Assembly (NCBI GenBank): GCA_023392635.1
Contig: JAEVYS010000087.1
Span: forward strand, 1 to 34,967
DNA: 34,967 bases
Source: Actinomycetes bacterium
GTDB lineage: Bacteria; Actinomycetota; Actinomycetes; Propionibacteriales; Propionibacteriaceae
Direction: 5' to 3'
The stretch's first letter is position 1. Each line of letters starts with the position of its first letter. The notes beneath the pieces were generated by a model. That model did no database searches and was not told where the DNA came from. It saw nothing but the letters and a program-made list of their open reading frames with translations. A program made the translations under genes and the position numbers. Below, piece after piece: positions 1-7,933 of this stretch.

Positions 1-40
1 CTGGGGCTGGCCTGAGGCAGGTGTAACCGTCCCCCGTGCG

Positions 41-880
41 TCAGGCGAGGGGCAGCTGCGTGCGCGGCACCTTGCCCTCGGCGGCGAGCTGCTCGTAGGC
101 CAGCGGGAGGACCGCGCGGACCGTCGCCTCGTCGAACGGCCACTCGCCGGCTTCGTAGACGGTGTCCTGCCGGATGCCCTTGCCGACCAGGTACTCGACC
201 TGCCCGTAGAGGCCCGAGATCTCCGCGCGCTGGGTGAAGGCGTCGAGGCGGTCCATCGGACGACCGTGGCCCGGCACCAGCACCGTGGTCTCCGCGACGA
301 GGCCGAGGACCCCGTCCACCGCGCTCGGCCACTCCTTGAGGTGGCAGTCGGCCCCGAACGCCGGCGGCCCGGCGCTCTCCAGCAGGTCACCGGTGAAGAT
401 CACGTTGACGTCGGGCACGAAAGCGATCGCGTCGCCGTCGGTGTGGCCACGCCCGAAGTGGACGACCTCGACCCGGCGGCCGCCGAGGTCGATCACCCTG
501 GCCAGCGAGAACGTGTGCGAGGGGCGTGCCAGCGCGGCCGGGTCGAGCCCGCGTCCAGTGGCGTCCGCCCTGCCCTCGGGGCGCTCGAGCCAGGCGGCGA
601 CGGACTCGTGCGCGTAGCTCGGCACCCCGTCGAACCCGCCCAGGCCGAAAAGGTGGTCCCAGTGCCAGTGCGTGACCAGCACGGCCACCACCGGGACCCC
701 GGCCACCCGCTCCGCGGCGGCCCTGATCACCGCGCCCTGCTCGGGGGAGGAGCCGGTGTCGACGACCAGGCAGCCGGAGGCCCCGACCACCAGTCCGATG
801 TTCACCGACGCCGGCTCCGCGACGGCGACGTACACGCCGTCCGCCACGGGCTCGAACTCGCCAAGACCCACACCACTCAC
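41..880 (-). CDS. Metallo-beta-lactamase-fold hydrolase
   Basis: This is a 279-residue MBL-fold protein. The zinc motif H-W-H-W-D-H lies at about residues 71-76, preceded by the VVDTG strand typical of the fold. Later landmarks are a GHTDGD segment (metal-binding His), FTGDLL (bridging Asp) and a VPGHG motif (final metal His). The family covers hydrolases of many esters and thioesters, so the substrate is unknown. The reading frame stays open upstream to about 976, but that extension runs through a non-coding repeat. I place the start at the GTG at 880 because a TACTCT box lies exactly six bases ahead of it (887-892), the leaderless pattern seen at other genes here. It is transcribed divergently from hrcA. 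Fold confidence is high; role is unassigned. Confidence 0.85.
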   Translation of the reverse strand: MSGVGLGEFEPVADGVYVAVAEPASVNIGLVVGASGCLVVDTGSSPEQGAVIRAAAERVAGVPVVAVLVTHWHWDHLFGLGGFDGVPSYAHESVAAWLERPEGRADATGRGLDPAALARPSHTFSLARVIDLGGRRVEVVHFGRGHTDGDAIAFVPDVNVIFTGDLLESAGPPAFGADCHLKEWPSAVDGVLGLVAETTVLVPGHGRPMDRLDAFTQRAEISGLYGQVEYLVGKGIRQDTVYEAGEWPFDEATVRAVLPLAYEQLAAEGKVPRTQLPLA

Positions 881-886
881 CCGGAC

Positions 887-892
887 AGAGTA
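887..892 (-). promoter_or_regulatory. -10 box for leaderless MBL gene
   Basis: TACTCT on the minus strand is followed by six bases and the GTG at 880. This matches the TANNNT-N6-start pattern of leaderless actinobacterial transcripts. No Shine-Dalgarno sequence precedes the GTG. Confidence 0.5.
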
Positions 893-910
893 ATCGGAGG
901 CGACTTCACC

Positions 911-958
911 AGACTCCTCAGATCCTGCCGCTGACGCGCCAGGATCTCTTCGTCGTCT
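911..958. repeat. 48-bp repeat, copy 1, with internal inverted repeat
   Basis: This is the first of two near-identical copies in the divergent region between the MBL gene and hrcA. It begins AGACTCCTC and ends TTCGTCGTCT. Arms AGATCCTG (920-927) and CAGGATCT (940-947) can form an 8-bp stem with a 12-base loop. It differs from the second copy by one missing G. Confidence 0.85.
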
Positions 959-965
959 GATCCTC

Positions 966-985
966 GCCCGGCGCAAACGCCGGGC
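966..985. repeat. Stem-loop between the two repeat copies
   Basis: GCCCGGCG (966-973), loop CAAA, CGCCGGGC (978-985): a perfect 8-bp stem with a tetraloop. No T-run follows on either strand. It separates the two 48/49-bp repeats. Confidence 0.7.
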
Positions 986-991
986 TCGTCA

Positions 992-1040
992 AGACTCCTC
1001 GAGATCCTGCCGCTGACGCGCCAGGATCTCTTCGTCGTCT
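992..1040. repeat. 49-bp repeat, copy 2, abutting the hrcA promoter
   Basis: This is the second copy of the repeat at 911-958. One inserted G lengthens the stem to 9 bp: GAGATCCTG (1001-1009) with CAGGATCTC (1022-1030). Its last base is the first base of the TAGACT box of hrcA. Confidence 0.85.
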
Positions 1041-1070
1041 AGACTGGCACTCCACCACAGAGAGTGCCAA
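1040..1070 (+). promoter_or_regulatory. hrcA promoter -10 and CIRCE operator
   Basis: TAGACT (1040-1045) is a good -10 hexamer. It overlaps the left arm of a CIRCE element: CTGGCACTC (1044-1052), nine bases, GAGTGCCAA (1062-1070). The family consensus is TTAGCACTC-N9-GAGTGCTAA. The third-position A and its partner T are replaced by G and C, so symmetry is kept. HrcA bound here would block transcription start, giving autorepression of hrcA-dnaJ-rsmE-tgt. Confidence 0.9.
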
Positions 1071-1089
1071 CGCTGAGGGAGGCCCGGAC

Positions 1090-2106
1090 GTGCTCGACGA
1101 TCGCAAGCTCAGCATCCTGCGGGCCATCGTCACCGACTACGTGTCGATGCGGGAACCGGTCGGCTCCCGCGCCTTGGTGGAGCGCTACCACCTCGACGTC
1201 TCACCGGCCACGGTGCGCAACGACATGGCGGTGCTGGAGGAGGAGGGCTACATCATGCAGCCCCACACCAGCGCCGGACGGATCCCGACCGACAAGGGCT
1301 ACCGCCTCTTCGTCGATCGGCTGGGTGCGGTCAAGCCGCTCTCGGCCGCCGAGCGCCGGGCGATCGAGACCTTCATGGCCGGTGCGGTCGACATCGACGA
1401 CGTGGTCCGGCGTACCGTCCGCCTGCTCGCCCAGATCACCCAGCAGGTGGCGATCGTGCAGTACCCGATCCTGTCCGGCGCCACCGTGCGCCATCTGGAG
1501 ATCGTCACCCTGTCCCCGGAGCGCGGTCTGCTGATCCTGGTGAACTCGGCCGGCAAGGTCGACCAGCACCCGGTCGATCTCGGCGGGGCGGCTCCTGAAG
1601 TCGTCGCCGACCTGCGTGGGCGCCTCAACGCCGCGCTGGTGGGCCTCACCCCGACGCGGGCGGTCGAACGGGCCGGTGCGCTCGTCGACGAACTGCCCGC
1701 CGACGTGCGTGCGCTGGGTGCGGCCGTCATCGCAGCCCTGCTCGAGGTGACCACCGCCGACCCGTCCACCCGGGTAGTCGTCGGCGGCGTGCCGAACCTC
1801 GCCCGGTTCTCCGACCAGTACGAGACCACGGTCCGTCCTGTGCTCGAGGCACTGGAGGAACAGGTTGTGCTGCTGCGGTTGTTGGGGGAAGTGGCCGGCA
1901 CCGGCGACGTCACCGTACGGATCGGCCGCGAGAACCCGTACGAGCCGCTGCGCTCCACCTCCGTGGTGGCCAGCGGCTACGGCACCAACCCTGACTTCTG
2001 GGCGAACCTCGGGGTGGTCGGACCCACCCGGATGGACTATCCCTCGACGATGGCCGCGGTGCGGGCGGTCGCCCGTTACGTCGGCCGGTTCCTAGCTGAA
2101 GGATGA
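1090..2106 (+). CDS. hrcA: Heat-inducible transcriptional repressor HrcA
   Basis: A 338-residue repressor of class I heat-shock genes that binds CIRCE. The N-terminal winged-helix region (about residues 1-80) carries the family signature around SPATVRNDMAVLEEEGYI and the following HTSAGRIPTDKGYR. The remainder fits the HrcA GAF-like and dimerisation domain. Length is normal for actinobacterial HrcA. The GTG start at 1090 is supported by GAGGGAGG at 1075-1082. A CIRCE copy stands immediately upstream, so it represses itself, and a second CIRCE precedes hsp20 at 21728. dnaJ follows after three bases, which makes co-transcription near certain. Confidence 0.97.
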   Translation: MLDDRKLSILRAIVTDYVSMREPVGSRALVERYHLDVSPATVRNDMAVLEEEGYIMQPHTSAGRIPTDKGYRLFVDRLGAVKPLSAAERRAIETFMAGAVDIDDVVRRTVRLLAQITQQVAIVQYPILSGATVRHLEIVTLSPERGLLILVNSAGKVDQHPVDLGGAAPEVVADLRGRLNAALVGLTPTRAVERAGALVDELPADVRALGAAVIAALLEVTTADPSTRVVVGGVPNLARFSDQYETTVRPVLEALEEQVVLLRLLGEVAGTGDVTVRIGRENPYEPLRSTSVVASGYGTNPDFWANLGVVGPTRMDYPSTMAAVRAVARYVGRFLAEG

Positions 2107-2109
2107 TGC

Positions 2110-3273
2110 GTGAGCGCTGACTACTACGAGACTCTCGGCGTGCCCAGGGACGCCACCCCCGAGCAGATCAAGAAGGCCTACCGGCGGCTCGCGATGAAGT
2201 ACCACCCCGACGTCGCCGACACCCCAGATGCCGCCGAGAAGTTCAAGCAGATCGGCGAGGCCTACGAGGTCCTGCACGACCCGAACAAGCGCTCCATGTA
2301 CGACCGTGGCGGCGACCCGATGGGCGGCGGTTTCGGCGGCGGGGGCGGCTTCGGGTTCCCCGGCGGCGGCGGCTTCGACTTCACCAACCTGGTGGACGCG
2401 ATGTTCGGCCAGCAGGCGAGCCGCGGCCCGCGTTCCCGCGTCCGTCGGGGCCAGGACGCCCTCGTCCGGCTCAACCTCACCCTGGCGGAGGCGGCGTTCG
2501 GCATCACCAAGCCGCTCCGCGTCGACACAGCCATCGTCTGCCCGCGGTGCAACGGCAACGGTTCGGAGGGCGGGGGAGAGCCGGTCACCTGCGGCACCTG
2601 CCACGGCACCGGGGACGTCACCCAGGTGCAGCGCTCGTTCCTCGGCGAGATCCGCACCAGCCAGCCGTGCCCGAGCTGCCGCGGCTACGGCACGATCATC
2701 ACCAACCCGTGCGGCGAGTGCTCCGGTGAGGGTCGGGTCCGCAGCAGCCGCACCATCAACGTGAAGATCCCGGCCGGCGTCGCGTCCGGCAACCGCGTAC
2801 ACCTGGTCTCCCAGGGCGAGGTGGGTCCGGGCGGCGGGCCCGCCGGCGACCTGTACGTCGAGCTGAACGTGGCGGCGCACGAGATGTTCAAGCGCAACGG
2901 TGACGACCTCGAGGTGGTCGTCAAGGTGCCGATGAGTGCTGCGGCGCTGGGCACCCAGGTCACCATCGACACCCTCGAGGCCGAACGGGACGACATCGAC
3001 CCGGCCCAGGCGAGTGTCGCGGTCGACATCCCGGCCGGCACCCAGTCGGGCACGCGCATCTCGATACCGGGACGCGGCGTGCCGAGGCTGCGCCGCGACG
3101 GACGCGGCGAGCTCGGGGTCACGTTGTTGGTCCAGACCCCCACGAAGCTTGACGAGGAGCAGCGCGAGCTGTTGCGCCAGCTCGCGGCGCTGCGCAACGA
3201 GAGCCTTGCCCAGGTGTCGGTGGCCAAGCACGGCAAGGGCGTCCTGGGCTGGCTCAAGGAGACCTTCTCGTGA
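2110..3273 (+). CDS. dnaJ: Chaperone protein DnaJ (HrcA-linked paralogue)
   Basis: A 387-residue class A J-protein and co-chaperone of DnaK. The J domain is at about 3-67 with the HPD motif at 32-34. A Gly/Phe-rich linker spans about 67-92. Four zinc-binding Cys pairs sit at 144/147, 161/164, 187/190 and 201/204 in CxxCxGxG-type repeats, followed by the substrate-binding C-terminal domains. Actinobacteria often carry two dnaJ genes, one with dnaK-grpE-hspR and one behind hrcA; this is the latter, usually called dnaJ2. The GTG start at 2110 has GAAGGA upstream. Its stop overlaps the rsmE start in GTGA, indicating translational coupling. Confidence 0.97.
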   Translation: MSADYYETLGVPRDATPEQIKKAYRRLAMKYHPDVADTPDAAEKFKQIGEAYEVLHDPNKRSMYDRGGDPMGGGFGGGGGFGFPGGGGFDFTNLVDAMFGQQASRGPRSRVRRGQDALVRLNLTLAEAAFGITKPLRVDTAIVCPRCNGNGSEGGGEPVTCGTCHGTGDVTQVQRSFLGEIRTSQPCPSCRGYGTIITNPCGECSGEGRVRSSRTINVKIPAGVASGNRVHLVSQGEVGPGGGPAGDLYVELNVAAHEMFKRNGDDLEVVVKVPMSAAALGTQVTIDTLEAERDDIDPAQASVAVDIPAGTQSGTRISIPGRGVPRLRRDGRGELGVTLLVQTPTKLDEEQRELLRQLAALRNESLAQVSVAKHGKGVLGWLKETFS

Positions 3274-4007
3274 CCGACCCGCTGTTCCTCGCTGCCCTCG
3301 ACCGCCCTGCCGTCGGCCAGGTGGTGGAGCTGACCGGCGAGGAGGGACGCCACGCCGCCGCGGTGCGCCGGCTGCGGGTCGGCGAGATCGTGCTGGTCAG
3401 CGACGGCAACGGCACCGCGATCCGCGGACCGGTCGCCGCCGCCGACAAGAACGGCCTGTCCGTCACCGTGGAGGAGGTCCTCCACGAGCCGAAGCGGCCG
3501 GTGCGCTACGTGGCCGTCCAGGCGCTCCCGAAGGGCGACCGGGCGGAGCTGGCCGTCGAGTTGCTGACCGAGGCGGGCATCGACGAGATCGTGCCCTGGC
3601 AGGCCGAGCGGTCGGTCGTCCGCTGGGCGCCGGATCGTGTGGAGCGCGGCCTCACCCGGTGGCGGGCCACCGCACGGGAGGCGGCCAAGCAGAGCCGGCG
3701 CTTCCGCGTGCCGTCGGTGACGACGCCCATGACCACGGCGGAGCTGGCGCTGCGCATCGCGCAGACCGACCTGACCGTGGTGCTCCACGAGTCCGCCGAG
3801 ACGCGGCTCGGCACGTTCACCCTGCCGCCGATCGGGGAGATCATGTTCATCGTCGGTCCCGAGGGCGGGCTCACCGACGCCGAGCTGGCCGCCTTCACCG
3901 CTGCGGGCGGCCGCACCGCCCTGGTCGCGGACGCCGTGCTGCGCACGTCGACCGCCGGGGTGGTCGCGCTCGCCCAGCTGCAGGCGCTCGCCGTCCGTGA
4001 CCGCTGA
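3270..4007 (+). CDS. rsmE: 16S rRNA (uracil-1498-N3)-methyltransferase RsmE
   Basis: A 245-residue SPOUT-class methyltransferase that methylates N3 of U1498 in 16S rRNA using S-adenosylmethionine. An N-terminal PUA-like region contains GEEGRHAAAVRRLRVGE. Conserved features follow: QALPKGDRAELAVE (about 84-97), EAAKQSRR (about 137-144), GPEGGLTDAE (196-205) and the LRTSTAG segment (about 224-230), which form the SAM-binding knot. The GTG start overlaps the dnaJ stop by four bases, and the 3' end overlaps the tgt start by 11 bases. Its place behind hrcA-dnaJ is common in actinobacteria. Here it shares the CIRCE-controlled promoter, so heat should raise its transcript. Confidence 0.95.
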   Translation: MTDPLFLAALDRPAVGQVVELTGEEGRHAAAVRRLRVGEIVLVSDGNGTAIRGPVAAADKNGLSVTVEEVLHEPKRPVRYVAVQALPKGDRAELAVELLTEAGIDEIVPWQAERSVVRWAPDRVERGLTRWRATAREAAKQSRRFRVPSVTTPMTTAELALRIAQTDLTVVLHESAETRLGTFTLPPIGEIMFIVGPEGGLTDAELAAFTAAGGRTALVADAVLRTSTAGVVALAQLQALAVRDR

Positions 4008-5226
4008 CTTCTCCTTCACACCCGGCACGTTCCTGCCCGGGAGGCTGGGCCGTTCCGGGGTGATCTCGACCCCGCACGGCGAGATCCAGACCCCCGCCTT
4101 CGTGGCCGTCGGGACCAAGGCCACCGTGAAGGCCGTGCTGCCCGAGAGCGTCGCGGCCCTCGGCGCGCAGGCGGTGCTGGCCAACGCGTACCACCTCTTC
4201 CTGCAGCCGGGGTCGGACATCGTGGACGCCGCCGGCGGCCTGGGCGCCTTCATGAACTGGTCCGGACCGACGTTCACCGACTCCGGCGGCTTCCAGGTGA
4301 TGAGCCTCGGCGTCGGATTCAAGAAGGTGCTCGCGATGGACGCCACCGGGCTGGCTGACGACGACGTGATCGCGGCAGGGAAGAACCGGCTGGCTCACGT
4401 CGACGACGACGGCGTGACCTTCACCTCCCACCTGAACGGTGACCGGCACCGGTTCACCCCCGAGGTCTCGATGCGCATCCAGCACGAGCTCGGCGCGGAC
4501 GTCATGTTCGCGTTCGACGAGTGCACCACCCTGCTCAACACCCGCGGCTACCAGGAGCGTTCGCTGGCGCGCACCCAGGCGTGGGCGGTGCGCTGCCTGG
4601 CCGAGCACGGACGACTCACGGCGCAGCGCGCCGGCAAGCCGTACCAGGCACTGTTCGGGGTGGTGCAGGGCGCCCAGTACGAGGACCTGCGGCGCAAGGC
4701 CGCCCGAGACCTTGCAGCGCTCGAGGTGGACGGCCGTCGCTTCGACGGCTACGGCATCGGTGGTGCCCTGGAGAAGGAGAACCTGGGCACGATCGTCGGC
4801 TGGGTGAGCTCCGAGCTGCCCGTCGACCGTCCCCGTCACCTGCTCGGCATCTCCGAGCCGGACGACTTCTTCGCCGCCATCGAGGCCGGTGCCGACACCT
4901 TCGACTGCGTGATGCCCTCACGCGTCGCCCGCAACGCGGCGATCTACACCCTCGACGGCCGGTTCAACGTGAACACCGCAGCCCACCGGCGCGCCTTCAC
5001 GCCGCTGGACGCCGAGTGCGACTGCTACACCTGCGCCAACTACACACGCGCCTATCTCCACCACCTGTTCAAGTCGAAGGAGATCCTCGCCTCGACCCTG
5101 GCCACGATCCACAACGAGCGGTTCACCGTGCGGCTGGTCGACGAGATCAGGGGGAGCATCGAGAACGGCGACTTCGCCGCCTTCAAGGAGGAGTTCCTCG
5201 GTCGCTTCTATGCCCGCAGGCTGTGA
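3997..5226 (+). CDS. tgt: tRNA-guanine transglycosylase (Tgt)
   Basis: A 409-residue queuine/preQ1 tRNA-ribosyltransferase, which exchanges guanine-34 in GUN-anticodon tRNAs for a 7-deazaguanine. Visible landmarks are TDSGGFQVMSLG (Asp95), GVVQGAQYEDLR (about 221-232), FDGYGIGG, and FDCVMPSRVARN with the presumed nucleophile Asp303. The zinc site is C341-x-C343-xx-C346 with His372. Segment 101-145 appears longer than in E. coli Tgt. The GTG start lies inside rsmE (11-base overlap), so translation is coupled. Biosynthetic queuosine genes are not in the window, but a YhhQ-type precursor transporter is at 7056-7778, suggesting salvage. It is the last gene of the hrcA operon. Confidence 0.95.
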   Translation: MTADFSFTPGTFLPGRLGRSGVISTPHGEIQTPAFVAVGTKATVKAVLPESVAALGAQAVLANAYHLFLQPGSDIVDAAGGLGAFMNWSGPTFTDSGGFQVMSLGVGFKKVLAMDATGLADDDVIAAGKNRLAHVDDDGVTFTSHLNGDRHRFTPEVSMRIQHELGADVMFAFDECTTLLNTRGYQERSLARTQAWAVRCLAEHGRLTAQRAGKPYQALFGVVQGAQYEDLRRKAARDLAALEVDGRRFDGYGIGGALEKENLGTIVGWVSSELPVDRPRHLLGISEPDDFFAAIEAGADTFDCVMPSRVARNAAIYTLDGRFNVNTAAHRRAFTPLDAECDCYTCANYTRAYLHHLFKSKEILASTLATIHNERFTVRLVDEIRGSIENGDFAAFKEEFLGRFYARRL

Positions 5227-5280
5227 GTGCGGGGTGGGTGTCGCCCGCAGGGGGACAGGTTGGACGGGGTCTCGCTCGGC

Positions 5281-5286
5281 TAGCCT
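5281..5286 (+). promoter_or_regulatory. Possible -10 box upstream of the DUF3352 gene
   Basis: TAGCCT lies 41 bases before the ATG at 5327. A TTGGAC at 5260-5265 could serve as -35, but the 15-base spacer is short. Weak prediction. Confidence 0.3.
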
Positions 5287-5326
5287 GACACCGCTCGCCT
5301 GACCCCCCGTTCCGGAAGACTGTGCC

Positions 5327-7036
5327 ATGACGTGCCCATCGTGCGGCTCCGACCTCGACCTGTCGCAGCTCGCCTGCCCGTCCTGCGGAGCCGTCCCCGA
5401 CACGGTGTGGGGAACGGCGTCGGTCGATGTGGACCCGACCGCCCACACGGTCCCGCCGGCCTTTCCGGCCGGTCTCGAGCGGAGCGCGTCCCCGTCGCCG
5501 ACCACCGTCTCGACCCTCGCGTTCGGCAGCCCCGAGCAGTACCGCGACGCGGTAGGCGGGCCGTCCCTCACCTCGCCGCCGGCCGGGACGCCGTCCCTCA
5601 CCAATGCCTGGGACGTGTCGGCACCACCGGTGCCGGCGCCCAGGAGGCGGCTGCGGGTTCCCGTCCTGCTGCTCAGCCTCGCGCTCGTGGTCGTCGGCGG
5701 CGGGATCGCCGCGGCCGGGACCCTCCTCGGCTGGTTCGGCGGCGACAAGCGGCCCTCGGACGTGATGCCCGCCACCTGCGTCGGCTACCTCCAGGTCGAC
5801 CTGGACCCGTCCCTGGTGCAGAAGGCGTCGGCATGGCAGTTCCTCCGCGACCTCCCGCAGGTGAGGCGGGCCGTGGCGGCCGGGCAGCCCGATCCCGGAG
5901 CCGTCCTGTGGAAGATCCTCACCTCCGGCGAGGCGAACCCGCTGGCGCCCGTCGAGTACGAGCGGGATGTGAAGCCCTGGCTGGGCGACCAGCTCGGCGT
6001 CGGGCTGCTGCCGAGGAACGGCCGGCCCGCCGTCGAACTCGTGGTCGAGGTGACGGACGAAGCCAGGGCTGCGACCACGCTCCGCGACTGGGCGGCGAAG
6101 AGCGAGCAGAAGGTCGACGTCACGATCCGGGACGGTTTCGCGCTGCTCACCCGTCCCGACGACACCGCGGCGTTGCTCGAGGGCCTCGAGGCGGGCGACC
6201 TCACCCGCAACCCGGTGTTCGCGCAGGACCTGGCCGCTATCGGTGAGCAGGGAGTCCTCGCCGGCTGGGGTGACGTGGGCGGGCTTGCTGCGCTCACTCC
6301 CGGCGACATCGCGACCAGCAGGGCTGCGCGCGGACGGATGGCGTTCTCGCTCACGTTCAGCGCCGACACCCTCACCCTCGCCGGGAAGGCGTTCGGGCTC
6401 GCCGGAGCGGGTCTCGAGGGAGCCACCGACCTCGGCAGCCTGCCGTCATCGACGTGGGCGGCGTTCGGCATCTCGGGTGCCGGGGCGGCGCTGAAGGCCG
6501 ACTACGCCGACCTGGAGCCGATGTTCCGGAGCTGGCTCGGCGAGACCGGCCTGGACAGGGACGACCTGGCGGCGCTCCTCGGCTCGTCCCTGGCCGTCGG
6601 CATCGCCTCGGTGGGGACGGACCCGACCCTGTCCCGCGCCCCGGATGTGGGTGCGCGCATCGTCACCGACGATCCCGACAGGGCCGCGACCGCGCTCGAC
6701 AAGCTCTCCGCGGCGTTCGGGGGGAGCGGCTTCGCGATCTCGCACACGGTGGCCGCGGACGGCTCGCTCGTGGTCTCGAGCTCGCCGGACTACCTGGCCG
6801 AACTGGCGCAGCCCTCGTCGAAGCTCGCCGGTCTCGAGCAGTTCGCCAAGGCGTTGCCCGAACACTCCGGGGCGATGGCCTCCAGCTACGTCTACCTGAA
6901 GCCCTTCGGTGATGATCCCGGCTGGTCGGAGGAGGAGTACGCCGACTTCCTGAGGTCCCTGCGCAGCGTCGGCACCGAGTTCGTCGCCTCGGGTCCCGAC
7001 GCCGGGACGTGGTCGGTGCGCGTGGTCCGCAGCTGA
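5327..7036 (+). CDS. Zinc-ribbon, single-pass membrane DUF3352 protein
   Basis: A 569-residue protein of unknown function. An N-terminal zinc ribbon is formed by C3xxC6 and C17xxC20. A Pro/Ser/Thr-rich linker follows, then one membrane segment at about 111-134 after a basic RRRLR stretch. The rest, opening PSDVMPATCVGYLQVDLDP, resembles the DUF3352 family and should lie outside the membrane with the ribbon in the cytoplasm. It begins with ATG behind GGAAG. The gene sits between tgt and the convergent YhhQ-type transporter, but I see no evidence that it takes part in queuosine metabolism. The topology is inferred from charge distribution. Confidence 0.75.
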   Translation: MTCPSCGSDLDLSQLACPSCGAVPDTVWGTASVDVDPTAHTVPPAFPAGLERSASPSPTTVSTLAFGSPEQYRDAVGGPSLTSPPAGTPSLTNAWDVSAPPVPAPRRRLRVPVLLLSLALVVVGGGIAAAGTLLGWFGGDKRPSDVMPATCVGYLQVDLDPSLVQKASAWQFLRDLPQVRRAVAAGQPDPGAVLWKILTSGEANPLAPVEYERDVKPWLGDQLGVGLLPRNGRPAVELVVEVTDEARAATTLRDWAAKSEQKVDVTIRDGFALLTRPDDTAALLEGLEAGDLTRNPVFAQDLAAIGEQGVLAGWGDVGGLAALTPGDIATSRAARGRMAFSLTFSADTLTLAGKAFGLAGAGLEGATDLGSLPSSTWAAFGISGAGAALKADYADLEPMFRSWLGETGLDRDDLAALLGSSLAVGIASVGTDPTLSRAPDVGARIVTDDPDRAATALDKLSAAFGGSGFAISHTVAADGSLVVSSSPDYLAELAQPSSKLAGLEQFAKALPEHSGAMASSYVYLKPFGDDPGWSEEEYADFLRSLRSVGTEFVASGPDAGTWSVRVVRS

Positions 7037-7055
7037 CGGGCTGCCCTCGGGTTGC

Positions 7056-7778
7056 TCAGGCGTTCACGAGGCGCGCGTCGGGCTCCCGACGCCTCACCGC
7101 GGCGATCACCCGGTAGGTGACCGGAAGGAACAGCACCTCGACGCCCACCTTGTACACCCAACCGACGACGGTGTAGTTGATCAGCGCCGGCCAGGGAATC
7201 GAATCTCCACCCAGCGGGATGCCCAGGGGCCCGAACGCGATCATGCAGAAGACCAGCGTGTCTGCGAACTCGCCGACGAGCGTGGACGTGATCAGGCGCA
7301 CCCACAGGTGGTCGGCACCCCAGCGTTCCTTGATCCGGACGAGGACGAGCGCGTTGAGCAGCTGCCCGCACAGGTAGCCCAGCAGGCTCGCGACGACGAT
7401 CCGTGGCACGAATCCCAGGACGGCGTGCCAGGCGTCCTGGTTCGGCCAGTCGGACGCGGGCGGGGCCGCGTCGACCACCAGGAAGGTGAGCGACATCATC
7501 GCCGCCAGCACGAAGCCGGTCAGGATCGCGCGGTTCGCTCGCCGGAGCCCGTACACCTCGGCCAGCACGTCGCCGAGGATGTAGGTCAGGGGAAACAGGA
7601 TCGCACCGCCGTCGGTGATGATCGGGAGCAGCTGCAGCCCGCCGACGTACAGGGTGGGGCCGAAGGCGATCAGTTTGGTCGCGCCGATGTTCGAGATGAG
7701 CAGCATCCCGACGAACGCCGCGAGGACGAGGTCGAAATTGCCCGGTCGGGACGGACGCGGAGGGCCGGGCATGGACAC
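7056..7778 (-). CDS. YhhQ-type queuosine precursor transporter
   Basis: About 240 residues with six or so membrane segments. It shows the VUT/YhhQ family landmarks: ISNIGATKLIAFG near the start, DGGAILFPLTYILGDVLAEVYGLRRA, and ALINYTVVGWVYKVGVEVLFLPVTYRVIA near the end. YhhQ imports preQ0/preQ1 in E. coli, and the homologue is taken to feed Tgt. The frame is open far upstream, but homology begins after MPGPPRPSRPG. A TAGAAT box eight bases before GTG 7778 supports a leaderless start there; ATG 7772 is the alternative. It is convergent with the DUF3352 gene and close to tgt, consistent with queuosine salvage. Confidence 0.88.
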   Translation of the reverse strand: MSMPGPPRPSRPGNFDLVLAAFVGMLLISNIGATKLIAFGPTLYVGGLQLLPIITDGGAILFPLTYILGDVLAEVYGLRRANRAILTGFVLAAMMSLTFLVVDAAPPASDWPNQDAWHAVLGFVPRIVVASLLGYLCGQLLNALVLVRIKERWGADHLWVRLITSTLVGEFADTLVFCMIAFGPLGIPLGGDSIPWPALINYTVVGWVYKVGVEVLFLPVTYRVIAAVRRREPDARLVNA

Positions 7779-7786
7779 GAGAGGGC

Positions 7787-7792
7787 ATTCTA
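7787..7792 (-). promoter_or_regulatory. -10 box for the YhhQ-type gene
   Basis: TAGAAT on the minus strand lies eight bases before GTG 7778, which predicts a transcript starting at or very near the start codon. Confidence 0.55.
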
Positions 7793-7933
7793 GGCCGAAG
7801 TCGTACCTAGTCGGTAGGCAATTCGCCGGGCCGGGCGTGGCGGGAGCATCCGTGCACGCGATCGGGAGATGTTCAGGGCGGAGTTGGGCGCTGCCGCCGT
7901 ACACGGGTGCAGGCGGCGTGGCAGTCTTGCCCT

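Noticed and set aside
881..976. N-terminal extension of the MBL-fold protein
   Set aside because: The extension is the translated 48-bp repeat and hairpin region, and a good -10 box fixes GTG 880 instead.
2685..4346. 553-codon open frame on the minus strand
   Set aside because: It lies wholly antisense to dnaJ, rsmE and tgt, all clear conserved genes. Long antisense frames are expected at this GC content, and the translation is low-complexity.
7779..7933. Possible preQ1 riboswitch before the YhhQ-type transporter
   Set aside because: No recognisable aptamer was seen on the minus strand, and the TAGAAT box eight bases from the start leaves no room for a leader.
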